DNA of 64,000 bases, taken from Spongiibacter thalassae. GTDB taxonomy: Bacteria; Pseudomonadota; Gammaproteobacteria; Pseudomonadales; Spongiibacteraceae. Location of the stretch: positions 186,001 to 250,000 of the forward strand of contig NZ_JAAWWK010000006.1 of NCBI RefSeq assembly GCF_012272835.1, written 5' to 3'. This document shows, piece after piece, positions 21,751-29,828 of the stretch (position 1 is the stretch's first letter; each line of letters opens with the position of its first letter). A model generated the notes under the pieces. It was not told where the DNA came from, searched no databases, and was given only the letters and a program-made list of their open reading frames with translations. The translations under genes and the position numbers were made by a program.

Positions 21751-23123
21751 ACCGCACCCCCGCGCTCGCTCAGCGCCTGCAACACGCGCTGGTGCACACC
21801 ACCAAAGCCACCGTTGCTCATAATCACAAGGTGGTCACCCGCTGCCAATTCCGCTGCCAGCTTCGTTACAGTGACCTCAAGATCACTGCTCAGGCTGGCC
21901 TTCACCGGGCTGTCCGCCAAAACACCCTCCAGCGACCAATCCAGCCCCGGCGGCTGATACCAGACAACCTCATCAGCATCGGCGGTTGAGGTCGCCAAGC
22001 GATCCTTATATATCCCCATACGCATGGTGTTGGAACGTGGTTCAATCAGCGCAACAATTCGACCGCTGCTACCTACACGGCCACGCAGCCCCTGTAGTGT
22101 GGTTGCGATGGCCGTGGGATGGTGGGCGAAGTCGTCGTAAACCGACACCCCGGCGACACAACCCAGCAACTCCATTCGGCGTTTCACGCCCTGGAACTTC
22201 GACAGCACTTCGCAGCTGGCCGCCACTGGCACCCCGACATGGCGCGCTGCCGCGATGACCGCCAGCGCATTGTGGACATTATGCAAACCGGTATGCAGCC
22301 ATTCGACCCGGCCCTGCACCTGACCTTCAAAGCAGACATCAAAACAGGAAAAGTCAGCGCTGACATTTTGCACCTGCCACTGGGCACCACCCTCTCCGGC
22401 AAAGGCTTCGCACTCGCTCCAGCAACCCATCGCCAGCACCTCGTCTACCGCGGACACATTGTCAGGCACAATTATTCGGCCGATACCCGGAACAGTGCGC
22501 ACAACATGGTGGAACTGCCGCTGAATGGCCGACAGATCATCAAAGATATCGGCGTGATCGAATTCGAGGTTATTAACGATCAGCGTTCGCGGTCGGTAAT
22601 GGACAAATTTTGAGCGCTTGTCAAAGAACGCACTGTCGTACTCATCGGCTTCGATAACGAAGAAGTCCGAACCGCCAAGCCGGGCCGACAGGCCAAAGTC
22701 GGCGGGCACCCCGCCAATTAAAAACCCTGGCTGATAACCGCAGCCCTCCAGTACCCAGGCCAGCATACTGCTGGTGGTCGTTTTGCCGTGGGTACCCGAG
22801 CATGCCAACACCCAGCGCCCCTGCAAGACCTGTTCGCTGAGCCACTGGGGGCCAGAGGTATAAGGAAGGCCGCGATCGAGCATCGTCTCAACAGCGGGAT
22901 TTCCCCGCGACATGGCATTACCCACCACCACCAAATCCGGCGCGGGATCAAGATGCTCGGCCTTATAGCCCTCCATCAATTCAATGCCCTGGGCCTCAAG
23001 CTGAGTGCTCATCGGCGGATAGACATTGGCGTCGGAACCGGTGACCCGATGTCCCAGCTCCCGGGCGAGAATGGCGACCCCACCCATAAACGTCCCGCAA
23101 ATTCCTAATATATGTATGTGCAT
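21747..23123 (-). CDS. mpl: UDP-MurNAc:tripeptide ligase
   Basis: Mur-ligase-family enzyme that re-attaches recycled L-Ala-gamma-D-Glu-meso-DAP to UDP-MurNAc. The N-terminal GICGTFMGG Rossmann motif, the ATP loop [37 protein letters not shown] and [14 protein letters not shown] are all Mpl-type. 458 aa. It starts at ATG 23123 facing a long non-coding region shared with the divergent redox operon, and it is coupled to ubiX downstream. Confidence 0.95.
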   Translation of the reverse strand: MHIHILGICGTFMGGVAILARELGHRVTGSDANVYPPMSTQLEAQGIELMEGYKAEHLDPAPDLVVVGNAMSRGNPAVETMLDRGLPYTSGPQWLSEQVLQGRWVLACSGTHGKTTTSSMLAWVLEGCGYQPGFLIGGVPADFGLSARLGGSDFFVIEADEYDSAFFDKRSKFVHYRPRTLIVNNLEFDHADIFDDLSAIQRQFHHVVRTVPGIGRIIVPDNVSAVDEVLAMGCWSECEAFAGEGGAQWQVQNVSADFSCFDVCFEGQVQGRVEWLHTGLHNVHNALAVIAAARHVGVPVAASCEVLSKFQGVKRRMELLGCVAGVSVYDDFAHHPTAIATTLQGLRGRVGSSGRIVALIEPRSNTMRMGIYKDRLATSTADADEVVWYQPPGLDWSLEGVLADSPVKASLSSDLEVTVTKLAAELAAGDHLVIMSNGGFGGVHQRVLQALSERGGAV

Positions 23124-23578
23124 GGCATCACTAGTCGGCTAAACCTGCTGGCATGGTATCACCGCAACCCCTTCGACTCTACGCTGACCAAAGGCCGCCA
23201 ACGCCGACCCCGGCAACCCCGCAATGAATGAAAATGGGGCATTTTCTCGACGAAGGGCCTGCTATAAAAACGGACATATGCTTCAAAAAGTCGCACCGAG
23301 AACATTCGGCAACACACAATCGGCAGTCACTTTGCCACTGTGGAATATACCTACCCGCAAAAAAGTGTGATCCATTCGACATAAATATTACTTATTTTTC
23401 CGCGGCAAATTCGCCCCATTATTTTCCATCGTCGAGATCAACACGTCACACCCGGTGTTTTTTCGCACCACAAAAAAACAAACACGCAAATTCCATACAT
23501 TTTCCGGCACCGCAAAAAAGCGGCAAATTTTTTACGTCTTTTACGCAATTTTGGATCAATTCCCGCGTTTTTTTTCTC
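23124..23578. other. AT-rich intergenic region, no gene seen
   Basis: Between mpl and the sigma-54 site lie about 455 bases with many A and T runs. Short open frames here overlap on both strands and lack ribosome-binding sites, so I call none. Three GCACC half-sites occur at 23293, 23465 and 23507; the last is followed, after five bases, by AAAGC, a poor match to the second half of an NtrC box (GCACC-N5-GGTGC). The region is the right length for an upstream activator site, but no good palindrome is visible. Confidence 0.4.
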
Positions 23579-23594
23579 TGGCACAGCGGTTGCT
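23579..23594 (+). promoter_or_regulatory. Sigma-54 promoter, redox operon
   Basis: TGGCACAGCGGTTGCT matches the -24/-12 consensus (GG, ten bases, GC; TTGC box intact). Transcription would start near 23605, leaving a leader of about 190 bases before the first gene at 23794. The same core, TGGCACAG-N3-TTGCT, occurs upstream of nirB and narK. Confidence 0.8.
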
Positions 23595-23793
23595 ATTACC
23601 CATTTGCGCCCAACTTGAACACGGAGAGCGCTTGTAAGCCAGCGATAAAGAACACGGTCACGATTCACTAAAAGTGTAAATAACAGTACTCCAAATGTGT
23701 CCGCATACAAAAAGGCATGACAAGGAAATACCGCAATTTGCGGGCGTAAGAACGCCGAAACAGGCGACCCAACTTTGGTATTGGAGTATTGAA

Positions 23794-24876
23794 ATGGTTA
23801 TCAAAAATCTATTTTCACGGCGCACCGCAAGCGCTCTGTTACTCACCGCCGCCAGTGCTACCGGCTCACAGCTCGCCAGTGCGGAATTGTTCAACACGGG
23901 CAAAGTCCTCGCCACCGGTGGGGTAAGTATGATCGATGGCGCAGGCGGCGGTGGTATCACACCCTGGGCGACCATCACCGGCTACGCCACCCGCGACGGT
24001 ATTAACGGCGACGTGCATTATACCTACGCTAACCTGCCCAACTACGCACTGAACTCGCTGGGTGTGGCGGTGGGTTTCTGGGACCGCTTCGAGCTGTCCT
24101 ACACCAAACAAATCCTTACCACCGGCTCGACATTTAACACCGTTGGTCTGGTCACCGACACCACCAGCAGCGCAGGCGGCGGTGCCGCCGGCGAAGCCAC
24201 CACCGCCGGTGGCGAGGGCGACGAATCCACGAACCCAGGTATCGAGCCATTCAACACCACCATTAAAATGGATGTTTACGGCGCGAAAATCCGCGTGTTC
24301 GGTGAAGCCATTTACGACTCGGACAACCTTATCCCCCAGGTGGCGATTGGTGCTTTTTACAAGGACAATGAAAACACTGATCTGCTGAAAACCCTGAAGG
24401 CCAATAAAGCCAAGGACTGGGAAGCCTATATCTCGGCGACCAAGATATTCTTCCCGATCAACACCCTGATCAACATCACCGCACGCTATACCTCGGCCAA
24501 CCAAACCGGTCTTACCGGCTTTGGTGGCCCCGATGGCAACGAGAAAGAAATCCGCCCTGAAATATCAATTGCCTACCTGCTGCGCAAAGACACGGCAATA
24601 GGCATGGAGTGGGCCCAGCACGGTGACAACCTGACTGGCGAAAGCGTGCAACTCGGCTCCGTAGATGCCACCGAAGCCGGCCCGGCTCTTCAGGCCACTG
24701 GACTGGGTGGCCTCAGCGGCACCCTCACCCAGGACGAAAGCGATTGGTACGACGCATTTATCGCTTACTTCCCCAGCAAAAACCTGTCGATAACAGCGGC
24801 CTACGCGATGCTCGGCAATATCACCATCACGCCGGAGCAACACGGCTTTTACCTGTCTCTCCAGGCCAGCTTCTAA
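23794..24876 (+). CDS. DUF3034-family outer-membrane-type protein
   Basis: 360-aa exported protein beginning MVIKNLFSRRTASALLL, with signal cleavage after QLASA. The mature start LFNTGKVLATGGVSMIDGA, then GGGGITPWATITGY, fits the DUF3034 family. Alternating amphipathic strands and a terminal Phe (YLSLQASF) suggest an outer-membrane beta-barrel. A Gly/Ala/Thr-rich stretch at about residues 125-150 is probably a loop. ATG 23794 has GGAG eight bases upstream. It is the first gene of a five-gene operon behind the sigma-54 site; the haemoglobin gene follows after 36 bp. The function of the family is unknown. Confidence 0.75.
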   Translation: MVIKNLFSRRTASALLLTAASATGSQLASAELFNTGKVLATGGVSMIDGAGGGGITPWATITGYATRDGINGDVHYTYANLPNYALNSLGVAVGFWDRFELSYTKQILTTGSTFNTVGLVTDTTSSAGGGAAGEATTAGGEGDESTNPGIEPFNTTIKMDVYGAKIRVFGEAIYDSDNLIPQVAIGAFYKDNENTDLLKTLKANKAKDWEAYISATKIFFPINTLINITARYTSANQTGLTGFGGPDGNEKEIRPEISIAYLLRKDTAIGMEWAQHGDNLTGESVQLGSVDATEAGPALQATGLGGLSGTLTQDESDWYDAFIAYFPSKNLSITAAYAMLGNITITPEQHGFYLSLQASF

Positions 24877-24912
24877 GCCCGGTTTAGCATTGAGACTCAT
24901 TAGGAGATTGCC

Positions 24913-25377
24913 ATGAAATCAACACTTAGAAATATCGTTATAAGCGGCGCTATCGCCCTCGCGACTACCAACTCAGCCTTCGCGCAAACCGGGCAAACAC
25001 GGACCCTGCCCGGACTGGACTCCGACGCACTGGAACAGTGGGGCGGTGAGGAAGGCATCCGCAATTGGGTAGAAAGCCTGTTCTACTACATTATGCTGGA
25101 TAACCGCATCAACCATATCTTCCGCGAATTCGGCAACATCGAGCGGCAGATTTTCCTCAACACACAGTTGGAACAGTTGGTACTGGGTGGCGACGTCGAG
25201 TACCAGGGGGCCAGCATGGAAGCCGCCCACGCCGATCTCGGCATTACGGTCACGCAGTTTAACGCCGTGGTAGAGGCGGCTTACAACGCCTGCGAACGCA
25301 TTAACGTGACCTATGAAGCCTGCAACCAGCTGATCGCTGCACTGGCTCCTTATGAGCGCGTCATTGTTACCAAGTAA
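24913..25377 (+). CDS. Exported group 1 truncated haemoglobin
   Basis: 154-aa protein with a clear type I signal peptide (cleavage after NSAFA, residue 25) followed by a truncated-globin fold: WGGEEGIRNWVES, the B-helix FYYIMLDNR with Tyr58/59 at the B10 place, the LGGDVEYQG turn and the F-helix AHADLGIT with His106 as proximal haem ligand. Two Cys (CERINVTYEAC) lie near the C-terminus, in position for a disulphide. Truncated haemoglobins are normally cytosolic and handle NO or O2; export to the periplasm is unusual. AGGAG lies six bases before ATG. Same operon as the flavin, PepSY and copper proteins. Confidence 0.8.
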   Translation: MKSTLRNIVISGAIALATTNSAFAQTGQTRTLPGLDSDALEQWGGEEGIRNWVESLFYYIMLDNRINHIFREFGNIERQIFLNTQLEQLVLGGDVEYQGASMEAAHADLGITVTQFNAVVEAAYNACERINVTYEACNQLIAALAPYERVIVTK

Positions 25378-25412
25378 CAGTCCGTGACATTTACAAAATC
25401 ACAAGGTACACC

Positions 25413-26021
25413 ATGAGTGATATGCATTTTTCTCCAGCAACTTTGGCGCCCGCAAGGGGCGCCCTTTTTTCCAGACTTGAACTGTCGAGTCGCTACCGGA
25501 GGACACTTCTAACACTACTATTATGCACTGGATGCCTGCTCAAGCTTTCGCCTGCTCAGGCATTTGAACTTTACAAAACCTTTCAAACACCCGACCTCTT
25601 CCTTGCAGAAGTGTTTAGCAATGACGTTCCCCAGGTCAAGGTACTGATGCTGAACAGTTCGTCCCAGCAACAAATCAGCGCGGTGTTTAATCGACCTTTC
25701 CCCCAGCAGCGGGTGCGCTATTGGGAGAAAGCCGGGCGCAGCGTGTGGATCTTCGACGACATCGGCAAGGAGGGCTATGTCCCCACCACCTGCGGTTTCG
25801 TTGTTGAAAACAATGCAATCAAACAGGCGAAAGTCCTGATCTATCGCGAATCTCGCGGCGAACAGGTTGGCGAAGATGCCTTCCTCAACCAACTCAAGGG
25901 CGCCAAAGCAGCGGGCAATAAGCTCGACGTGCAAGTGGACAATATCACCGGTGCCACTCTCTCAGTAAAAATGATGGAACGCATGGCTAGAACCGCGCTC
26001 GCGCTTGCAGCGCTGCGGTAG
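25413..26021 (+). CDS. Exported FMN-binding-domain protein
   Basis: 202 aa. A hydrophobic signal (TLLLCTGCLLKLSPAQA) is preceded by about 30 charged or polar residues, an unusually long n-region. The FMN_bind domain follows and carries DNITGAT at residues 176-182, the flavinylation motif in which an ApbE enzyme links FMN to the final Thr. Such domains act in periplasmic electron relays (as in NqrC and RnfG). ATG 25413 has AAGG six bases upstream. A later GGAGG at 25497 has no start codon behind it in this frame. A strong terminator-like hairpin lies within the first codons. No apbE is present in the window. Confidence 0.75.
   Translation: MSDMHFSPATLAPARGALFSRLELSSRYRRTLLTLLLCTGCLLKLSPAQAFELYKTFQTPDLFLAEVFSNDVPQVKVLMLNSSSQQQISAVFNRPFPQQRVRYWEKAGRSVWIFDDIGKEGYVPTTCGFVVENNAIKQAKVLIYRESRGEQVGEDAFLNQLKGAKAAGNKLDVQVDNITGATLSVKMMERMARTALALAALR
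25445..25470 (+). terminator. Intrinsic terminator inside the FMN-protein ORF
   Basis: GGCGCCC (25445-25451), loop GCAAG, GGGCGCC (25457-25463), one C and six T (25465-25470): a classic rho-independent terminator. It lies 67 bases after the haemoglobin stop, where an operon terminator would be expected, yet inside the reading frame of the next gene at codons 11-20. It could act as an attenuator relieved by translation, or reduce expression of the three distal genes. Confidence 0.8.
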
Positions 26022-26043
26022 CACATGGGTCAAGGAGAAAACA

Positions 26044-26931
26044 ATGTCCAGTTCTGGCAGCAGTCTCGCAGAGAAAATCGACCTGAAGTTAGCGGAAACG
26101 GAGGCTTCTATGCCTCCCACCGCGCAACCGGTCGCGAAGGCTAGATCAAACACCAAAAGGAAAGCCAAACGAAATCTGCAGCAGACCCTGCGCAGCTTTC
26201 ACCAACGCGGCGGCCTGTTCGCCTTTTTCTTTATGGCCTGGCTGGGCTTTAGCGGCATTCTGCTCAACCAAAGTGCCGACTGGGGGCTCGACGCTATCCG
26301 CGTAAAAGCCAGCAGTATCATGGCCTTTTATGGCCTGCACACCGAGCCGCCGAAATTCGGTTATTTCTCCGGGGACGCCTGGCTGGTGCCAACGCTGGAA
26401 AATACCGTGGTCAACGGCGAGCTCGCCGAGGAACACATTCCCTCACCGCTTGGCATGGTCAGTATTGGCAGTGACGATGCCGAATTGATTTTCATCGCCA
26501 ACCACGACAGCCTGAGCATATTCACCCCGGACGTGAAACGTCTCGACAAGCTGAGCGGCTATATGCTGCCACTGGGTCAAATTCGCCGCATTGGTGCCCA
26601 CAACGGTGGCATGGTAGCGCTACAGGGCGAGTCGGTTTATCTCAGCACCGATGGTATCTCCTGGGAAACCTACGCCGGCAACGGTAGCGATATTACCTGG
26701 TCCGAGACCTCGCCACTGCCAGAGAACATCGTCACACAGAGCTTACCCCACGCCCGACCCAGTGTGGCGCTGGAGCAGCTCCTGATCGACCTCCACAGCG
26801 GTCGCCTGTTCGGCAAGCTGGGCGCGTATTTCGTCAATCTGGTTGGCATTGTGTGTATCTGGCTGTCGGTCAGTGGGGTCTGGATGATGTGGCGCACTCA
26901 GAAAATGCGCAACAACCGCAGCAAGAACTAG
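26044..26931 (+). CDS. PepSY-associated membrane protein
   Basis: 295-aa inner-membrane protein of the PepSY_TM type. The first helix (about residues 57-75, FAFFFMAWLGFSGILLNQS) follows a FHQRGG motif, a large periplasmic domain rich in beta segments follows, and the second helix (about 260-284) comes after LLIDLHSGRLFG, the characteristic pre-helix motif. His residues near both membrane edges could ligate haem, as suggested for related flavin/haem reductases. ATG 26044 has AAGGAG six bases upstream. It sits 22 bp after the FMN-binding gene, so the two proteins may form a membrane electron-transfer pair. The partner and direction of electron flow are inferred. Confidence 0.75.
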   Translation: MSSSGSSLAEKIDLKLAETEASMPPTAQPVAKARSNTKRKAKRNLQQTLRSFHQRGGLFAFFFMAWLGFSGILLNQSADWGLDAIRVKASSIMAFYGLHTEPPKFGYFSGDAWLVPTLENTVVNGELAEEHIPSPLGMVSIGSDDAELIFIANHDSLSIFTPDVKRLDKLSGYMLPLGQIRRIGAHNGGMVALQGESVYLSTDGISWETYAGNGSDITWSETSPLPENIVTQSLPHARPSVALEQLLIDLHSGRLFGKLGAYFVNLVGIVCIWLSVSGVWMMWRTQKMRNNRSKN

Positions 26932-27031
26932 CTCCTGAATTCTAACTGACGTCCTGCCGCCGCCTGAATCGCGCGGCGGCATCGTCAAGACCTAGCGATT
27001 CGTCCCCTCCTGAAGCCCGAGGACTGCAACC

Positions 27032-27880
27032 ATGTCTGCTGACACCACCAAACCCTATCGACTGCTCTACCTCAGCGCCATTGCCACCGCCGTGATTGGC
27101 ATGACAATCGCCTGTGACCTACACGCCGACGATAGTACTGCAACGCGCAAAATCAAACTGGAGCACTTCAAGGCCAGCCCAAAAACCCTCGGAGTCAAAA
27201 CCGGCGGCACCGTCGAATGGTTTAACCAGGACGGCTTGACCCACTCGGTAGAACTGGAGGGCCAAACCCTTCAACGCATGCCTGCCAACAGCAGCTTTCG
27301 CTATCAGTTTAATGTGCCTGGCACTTACAGCTACCAGTGTGGGATACACGGCTCCATGCGCGGACAAATTGTTGTCGCCGACTCTATTCCCGCCGCGACA
27401 TCCCACAGCAACTATCGCGACGGCATGAGCAGCGCCACCGCTCGAAGCAAGCCGAGCAACACCGTCAAACCTCATCGCGCCGCGCACACCGAGCTCGGTG
27501 CGCAACAACAATACAACGACCCGGCACCCTACCAGCTTCAGCCGGAAGCCATTGAGCGGCGCAGTGCAACGCCGCCAAAGGCCTACCCCGGCCCCACGTC
27601 TCCTGCAGCTACCCCGGCCCCGGCGAAAAACCAGGGCGTGGTAAAAATAGTCGATTTCATGCGTTTTGAACCCACAGTGATCAGCGTGAAGGCCGGATCA
27701 ACAATACGCTGGGAAAACGAAGATGGCTCCAACCATATGATCCTGATTGATGGCAAAAAAGGCCCGCGAATTCGTCACGGTGGACACTATGAAACCGTGC
27801 TGACTACCCCTGGTGAACACGACTATATCTGCGCGATGCACGGCAAGAAAATGAGTGGCAAAATTATTGTGACCCCTTAG
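27032..27880 (+). CDS. Di-domain cupredoxin, exported
   Basis: 282-aa periplasmic protein with two plastocyanin-like domains. The first (about residues 38-115) has a complete type 1 copper set: His71 (LTHSVEL), Cys103, His106 and Met109 (CGIHGSM). A Pro/Ala-rich linker (about 120-205) joins it to the second, with His235 (SNHMI), Cys267, His270 and Met274 (CAMHGKKM). The N-terminus is a signal or anchor helix; a Cys in MTIACDLHA is a possible but weak lipobox. GAGGA precedes ATG by eight bases. Last gene of the redox operon, 100 bp after the PepSY gene. Probably a soluble electron carrier. Confidence 0.82.
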   Translation: MSADTTKPYRLLYLSAIATAVIGMTIACDLHADDSTATRKIKLEHFKASPKTLGVKTGGTVEWFNQDGLTHSVELEGQTLQRMPANSSFRYQFNVPGTYSYQCGIHGSMRGQIVVADSIPAATSHSNYRDGMSSATARSKPSNTVKPHRAAHTELGAQQQYNDPAPYQLQPEAIERRSATPPKAYPGPTSPAATPAPAKNQGVVKIVDFMRFEPTVISVKAGSTIRWENEDGSNHMILIDGKKGPRIRHGGHYETVLTTPGEHDYICAMHGKKMSGKIIVTP

Positions 27881-28027
27881 CTCTCAGGGTAAAGTCGGCG
27901 GGCAAGAGACGATTGAGCAGTAAGCCCTTTACCCATTGCTGAAGCGTCGTTCTGCGCGTGCTGCGCCTATATTGATGGCTTGGCATAAAAAAGCACGACG
28001 CACCTCAGTCAGAAGAAGTGTCGAGGC

Positions 28028-28056
28028 AAAAAAAAAGCCCCGACAATGCGGGGCTC
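28028..28056 (-). terminator. Terminator of the porin gene
   Basis: Read on the minus strand: AGCCCCG, loop CATTGT, CGGGGCT, then a run of T. It lies 40-68 bases beyond the porin stop codon. There is no T-run on the plus strand, so it does not serve the cupredoxin operon, for which I see no clear terminator. Confidence 0.88.
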
Positions 28057-28095
28057 GAAACCCGGCCGGAGCTTCTCCAGCCGGTAGTGGAGTAT

Positions 28096-29304
28096 TTAGA
28101 AAGACACTCCCATCCACACCCACAGCTTATTGGTGTCTACGCCGAAGTCATCGGCGGAATAAGCGGCATACTTGATCCCGGCGTTGTAACTCTTGGCAAA
28201 CTTGCGGCTGTATACCACGTCAATTTCGCTACCGTAATCGGACATCGTCGGTGTATCTTCGTCGGCGCTGAATTCGTGGTACACCAGCCCCCACTGCCCA
28301 CCAGCCAGGCTGCCACCTACACTGGCATAGAGATCAACAAGGCCGGCTCCCGGCGTGCCAATAAACAGGTCTGCCCAGCCGTTAAATTTGTGCAAGGTGG
28401 CCAGAGGCGTGGCAAAGCCTACCGTGCCATCATCAGAACCAAGGACTTCGTAGCCAATTTTAGTGGTCAAGCCACCCGCAACGACGCCGCCCTCTAACAA
28501 CATGTAGCTGGTATCCGCATCACCTGCTGCCGACTCGGCCGACTGAGTAGCGTATTCCGCGGCATAGAGAAACTTCGTATCACCGGAGGCCTTGGCACCT
28601 TTGAGGCTGACACCCACGGTGTCCAGTCCGTTCTCTGCGGGAATATCCAGCTCCAGCATATAGGCGTAGGCCGTTACCTTGCCAATTGCTGTGTCGTAGG
28701 CCACGTTCATGAAATGGTCCTTGGAATCCAGATCCGCTGCCTCGGCAAAGATACGGTTACGCTGCTCGACATAGCCGTAGTTCAAGGTCAGTTTTTCACT
28801 GGGCTGATAGCTCATGGTCAAACCATCAAAGGTTTGACGATCTTGGCGCCAGCCAACATGACCGATAAAACGATGACCGTCATAGGTAATTACCTGACGC
28901 CCTAACTTAGCCACGAAGCTACCGCTTTTATATTTTACAAACGCCTGATCCAATTCAGTGGTTTCAGGATCGGCAATAACAGAATACTCTCCCGGGTTAT
29001 AACCGGCGGGGCCGACCGTATAGTCACCCTCACCTGCCACAATGCGACTGTCTTCAAATTCCAGCGTGGTCGAAAAACCGTTCACGCTTCCCGAGTTGTA
29101 ACCCAGCTTGGTGCGTAAGGTTAACGCTGTAGCGTCATCGGTCGCAGCGTTGTCATCTTCCACAGACTCGTAACGCAGACGCAAATCGCCATAGACTTTT
29201 CCCTCTGCCAGCGCCTCGCTAACAGTCTCTGCCCCTTGGGCCGCCGACATGGCGCTCAACAAAAAAATCGACGCGCTCAGCGCTTTCAGTTCAAAGGATT
29301 TCAT
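28096..29304 (-). CDS. Outer-membrane porin
   Basis: 402-aa beta-barrel protein with a signal peptide ending AAQGA, a start GKVYGDLRLRYESVEDD typical of alginate-export-type or OprD-like single-chain porins, many alternating strands and a C-terminal WVWMGVSF ending in Phe as the BAM complex requires. Acidic loops are abundant. It stands alone between the redox operon and narK, with its own terminator and a sigma-54-like site about 155 bp upstream, so its substrate is plausibly a nitrogen compound such as nitrate or nitrite. That substrate guess comes from context only. Confidence 0.8.
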   Translation of the reverse strand: MKSFELKALSASIFLLSAMSAAQGAETVSEALAEGKVYGDLRLRYESVEDDNAATDDATALTLRTKLGYNSGSVNGFSTTLEFEDSRIVAGEGDYTVGPAGYNPGEYSVIADPETTELDQAFVKYKSGSFVAKLGRQVITYDGHRFIGHVGWRQDRQTFDGLTMSYQPSEKLTLNYGYVEQRNRIFAEAADLDSKDHFMNVAYDTAIGKVTAYAYMLELDIPAENGLDTVGVSLKGAKASGDTKFLYAAEYATQSAESAAGDADTSYMLLEGGVVAGGLTTKIGYEVLGSDDGTVGFATPLATLHKFNGWADLFIGTPGAGLVDLYASVGGSLAGGQWGLVYHEFSADEDTPTMSDYGSEIDVVYSRKFAKSYNAGIKYAAYSADDFGVDTNKLWVWMGVSF

Positions 29305-29459
29305 TTAATTCTCCTGGTATGTCATACAAAATTTGTCGAAATTACTCTGCAATATTCCAATAGGATTCTTTCGGGACTTACGCTTGTGGCAATTCGCAGT
29401 AGCGATTTTTCTCATTACCGGTATCGCCTTTCGCACCACTCTTACTCCATCATCCCTAT

Positions 29460-29475
29460 TGCAACCGATATGCCA
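29460..29475 (-). promoter_or_regulatory. Sigma-54-like promoter, porin gene
   Basis: Minus-strand TGGCATATCGGTTGCA keeps GG-N10-GC and the TTGCA box; it differs from consensus only by T for C at the sixth base. Transcription would start near 29448, about 145 bases before the porin ATG. Confidence 0.65.
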
Positions 29476-29762
29476 TATATCAATATCGCGTATTATTTTT
29501 TATTTTCTTTTTATTTCAGTTAGTTACAAAAACAGGCAAAAAATACGCATCAATTTTTGGACAAAACGCCTTTATATAGTGCGTATAGATTCTTTTCCTA
29601 TGAATCATTAAATGGCTAACGCGCCCCATTTTGAGCCTTCAGCCAGTTGCTCATTGGGGGCATGGCACAGAGAACAATCAGCGCCGCGCAGGCAAAAAAA
29701 CACCAGGAAGGAGATAAACGAGAAGCGGAAAAACACTTTATAGAAAAGAGGCAAACCAGAGG
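29476..29762. other. Intergenic, nothing recognised
   Basis: About 290 AT-rich bases upstream of the porin promoter. No open frame with a credible ribosome-binding site and no RNA gene is visible. It could hold activator sites for the sigma-54 promoter, but I see no clear dyad. Confidence 0.35.
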
Positions 29763-29785
29763 AGAAAAGCCCTGAGAAACAGGGC
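29763..29785 (-). terminator. Terminator after narK-kinase operon
   Basis: On the minus strand GCCCTG, loop TTTCT, CAGGGC, then TTTTCTCC. It lies about 45 bases past the kinase stop codon at 29829. Confidence 0.75.
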
Positions 29786-29828
29786 AAGAAATGCTACGTC
29801 GGCAAAGGGGATCAGCAACCAGGGCGCC

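Noticed and set aside
23179-23710. Small open frames in the mpl/DUF3034 intergenic region
   Set aside because: They overlap each other on both strands, are rich in Phe/Lys from A and T runs and lack ribosome-binding sites.
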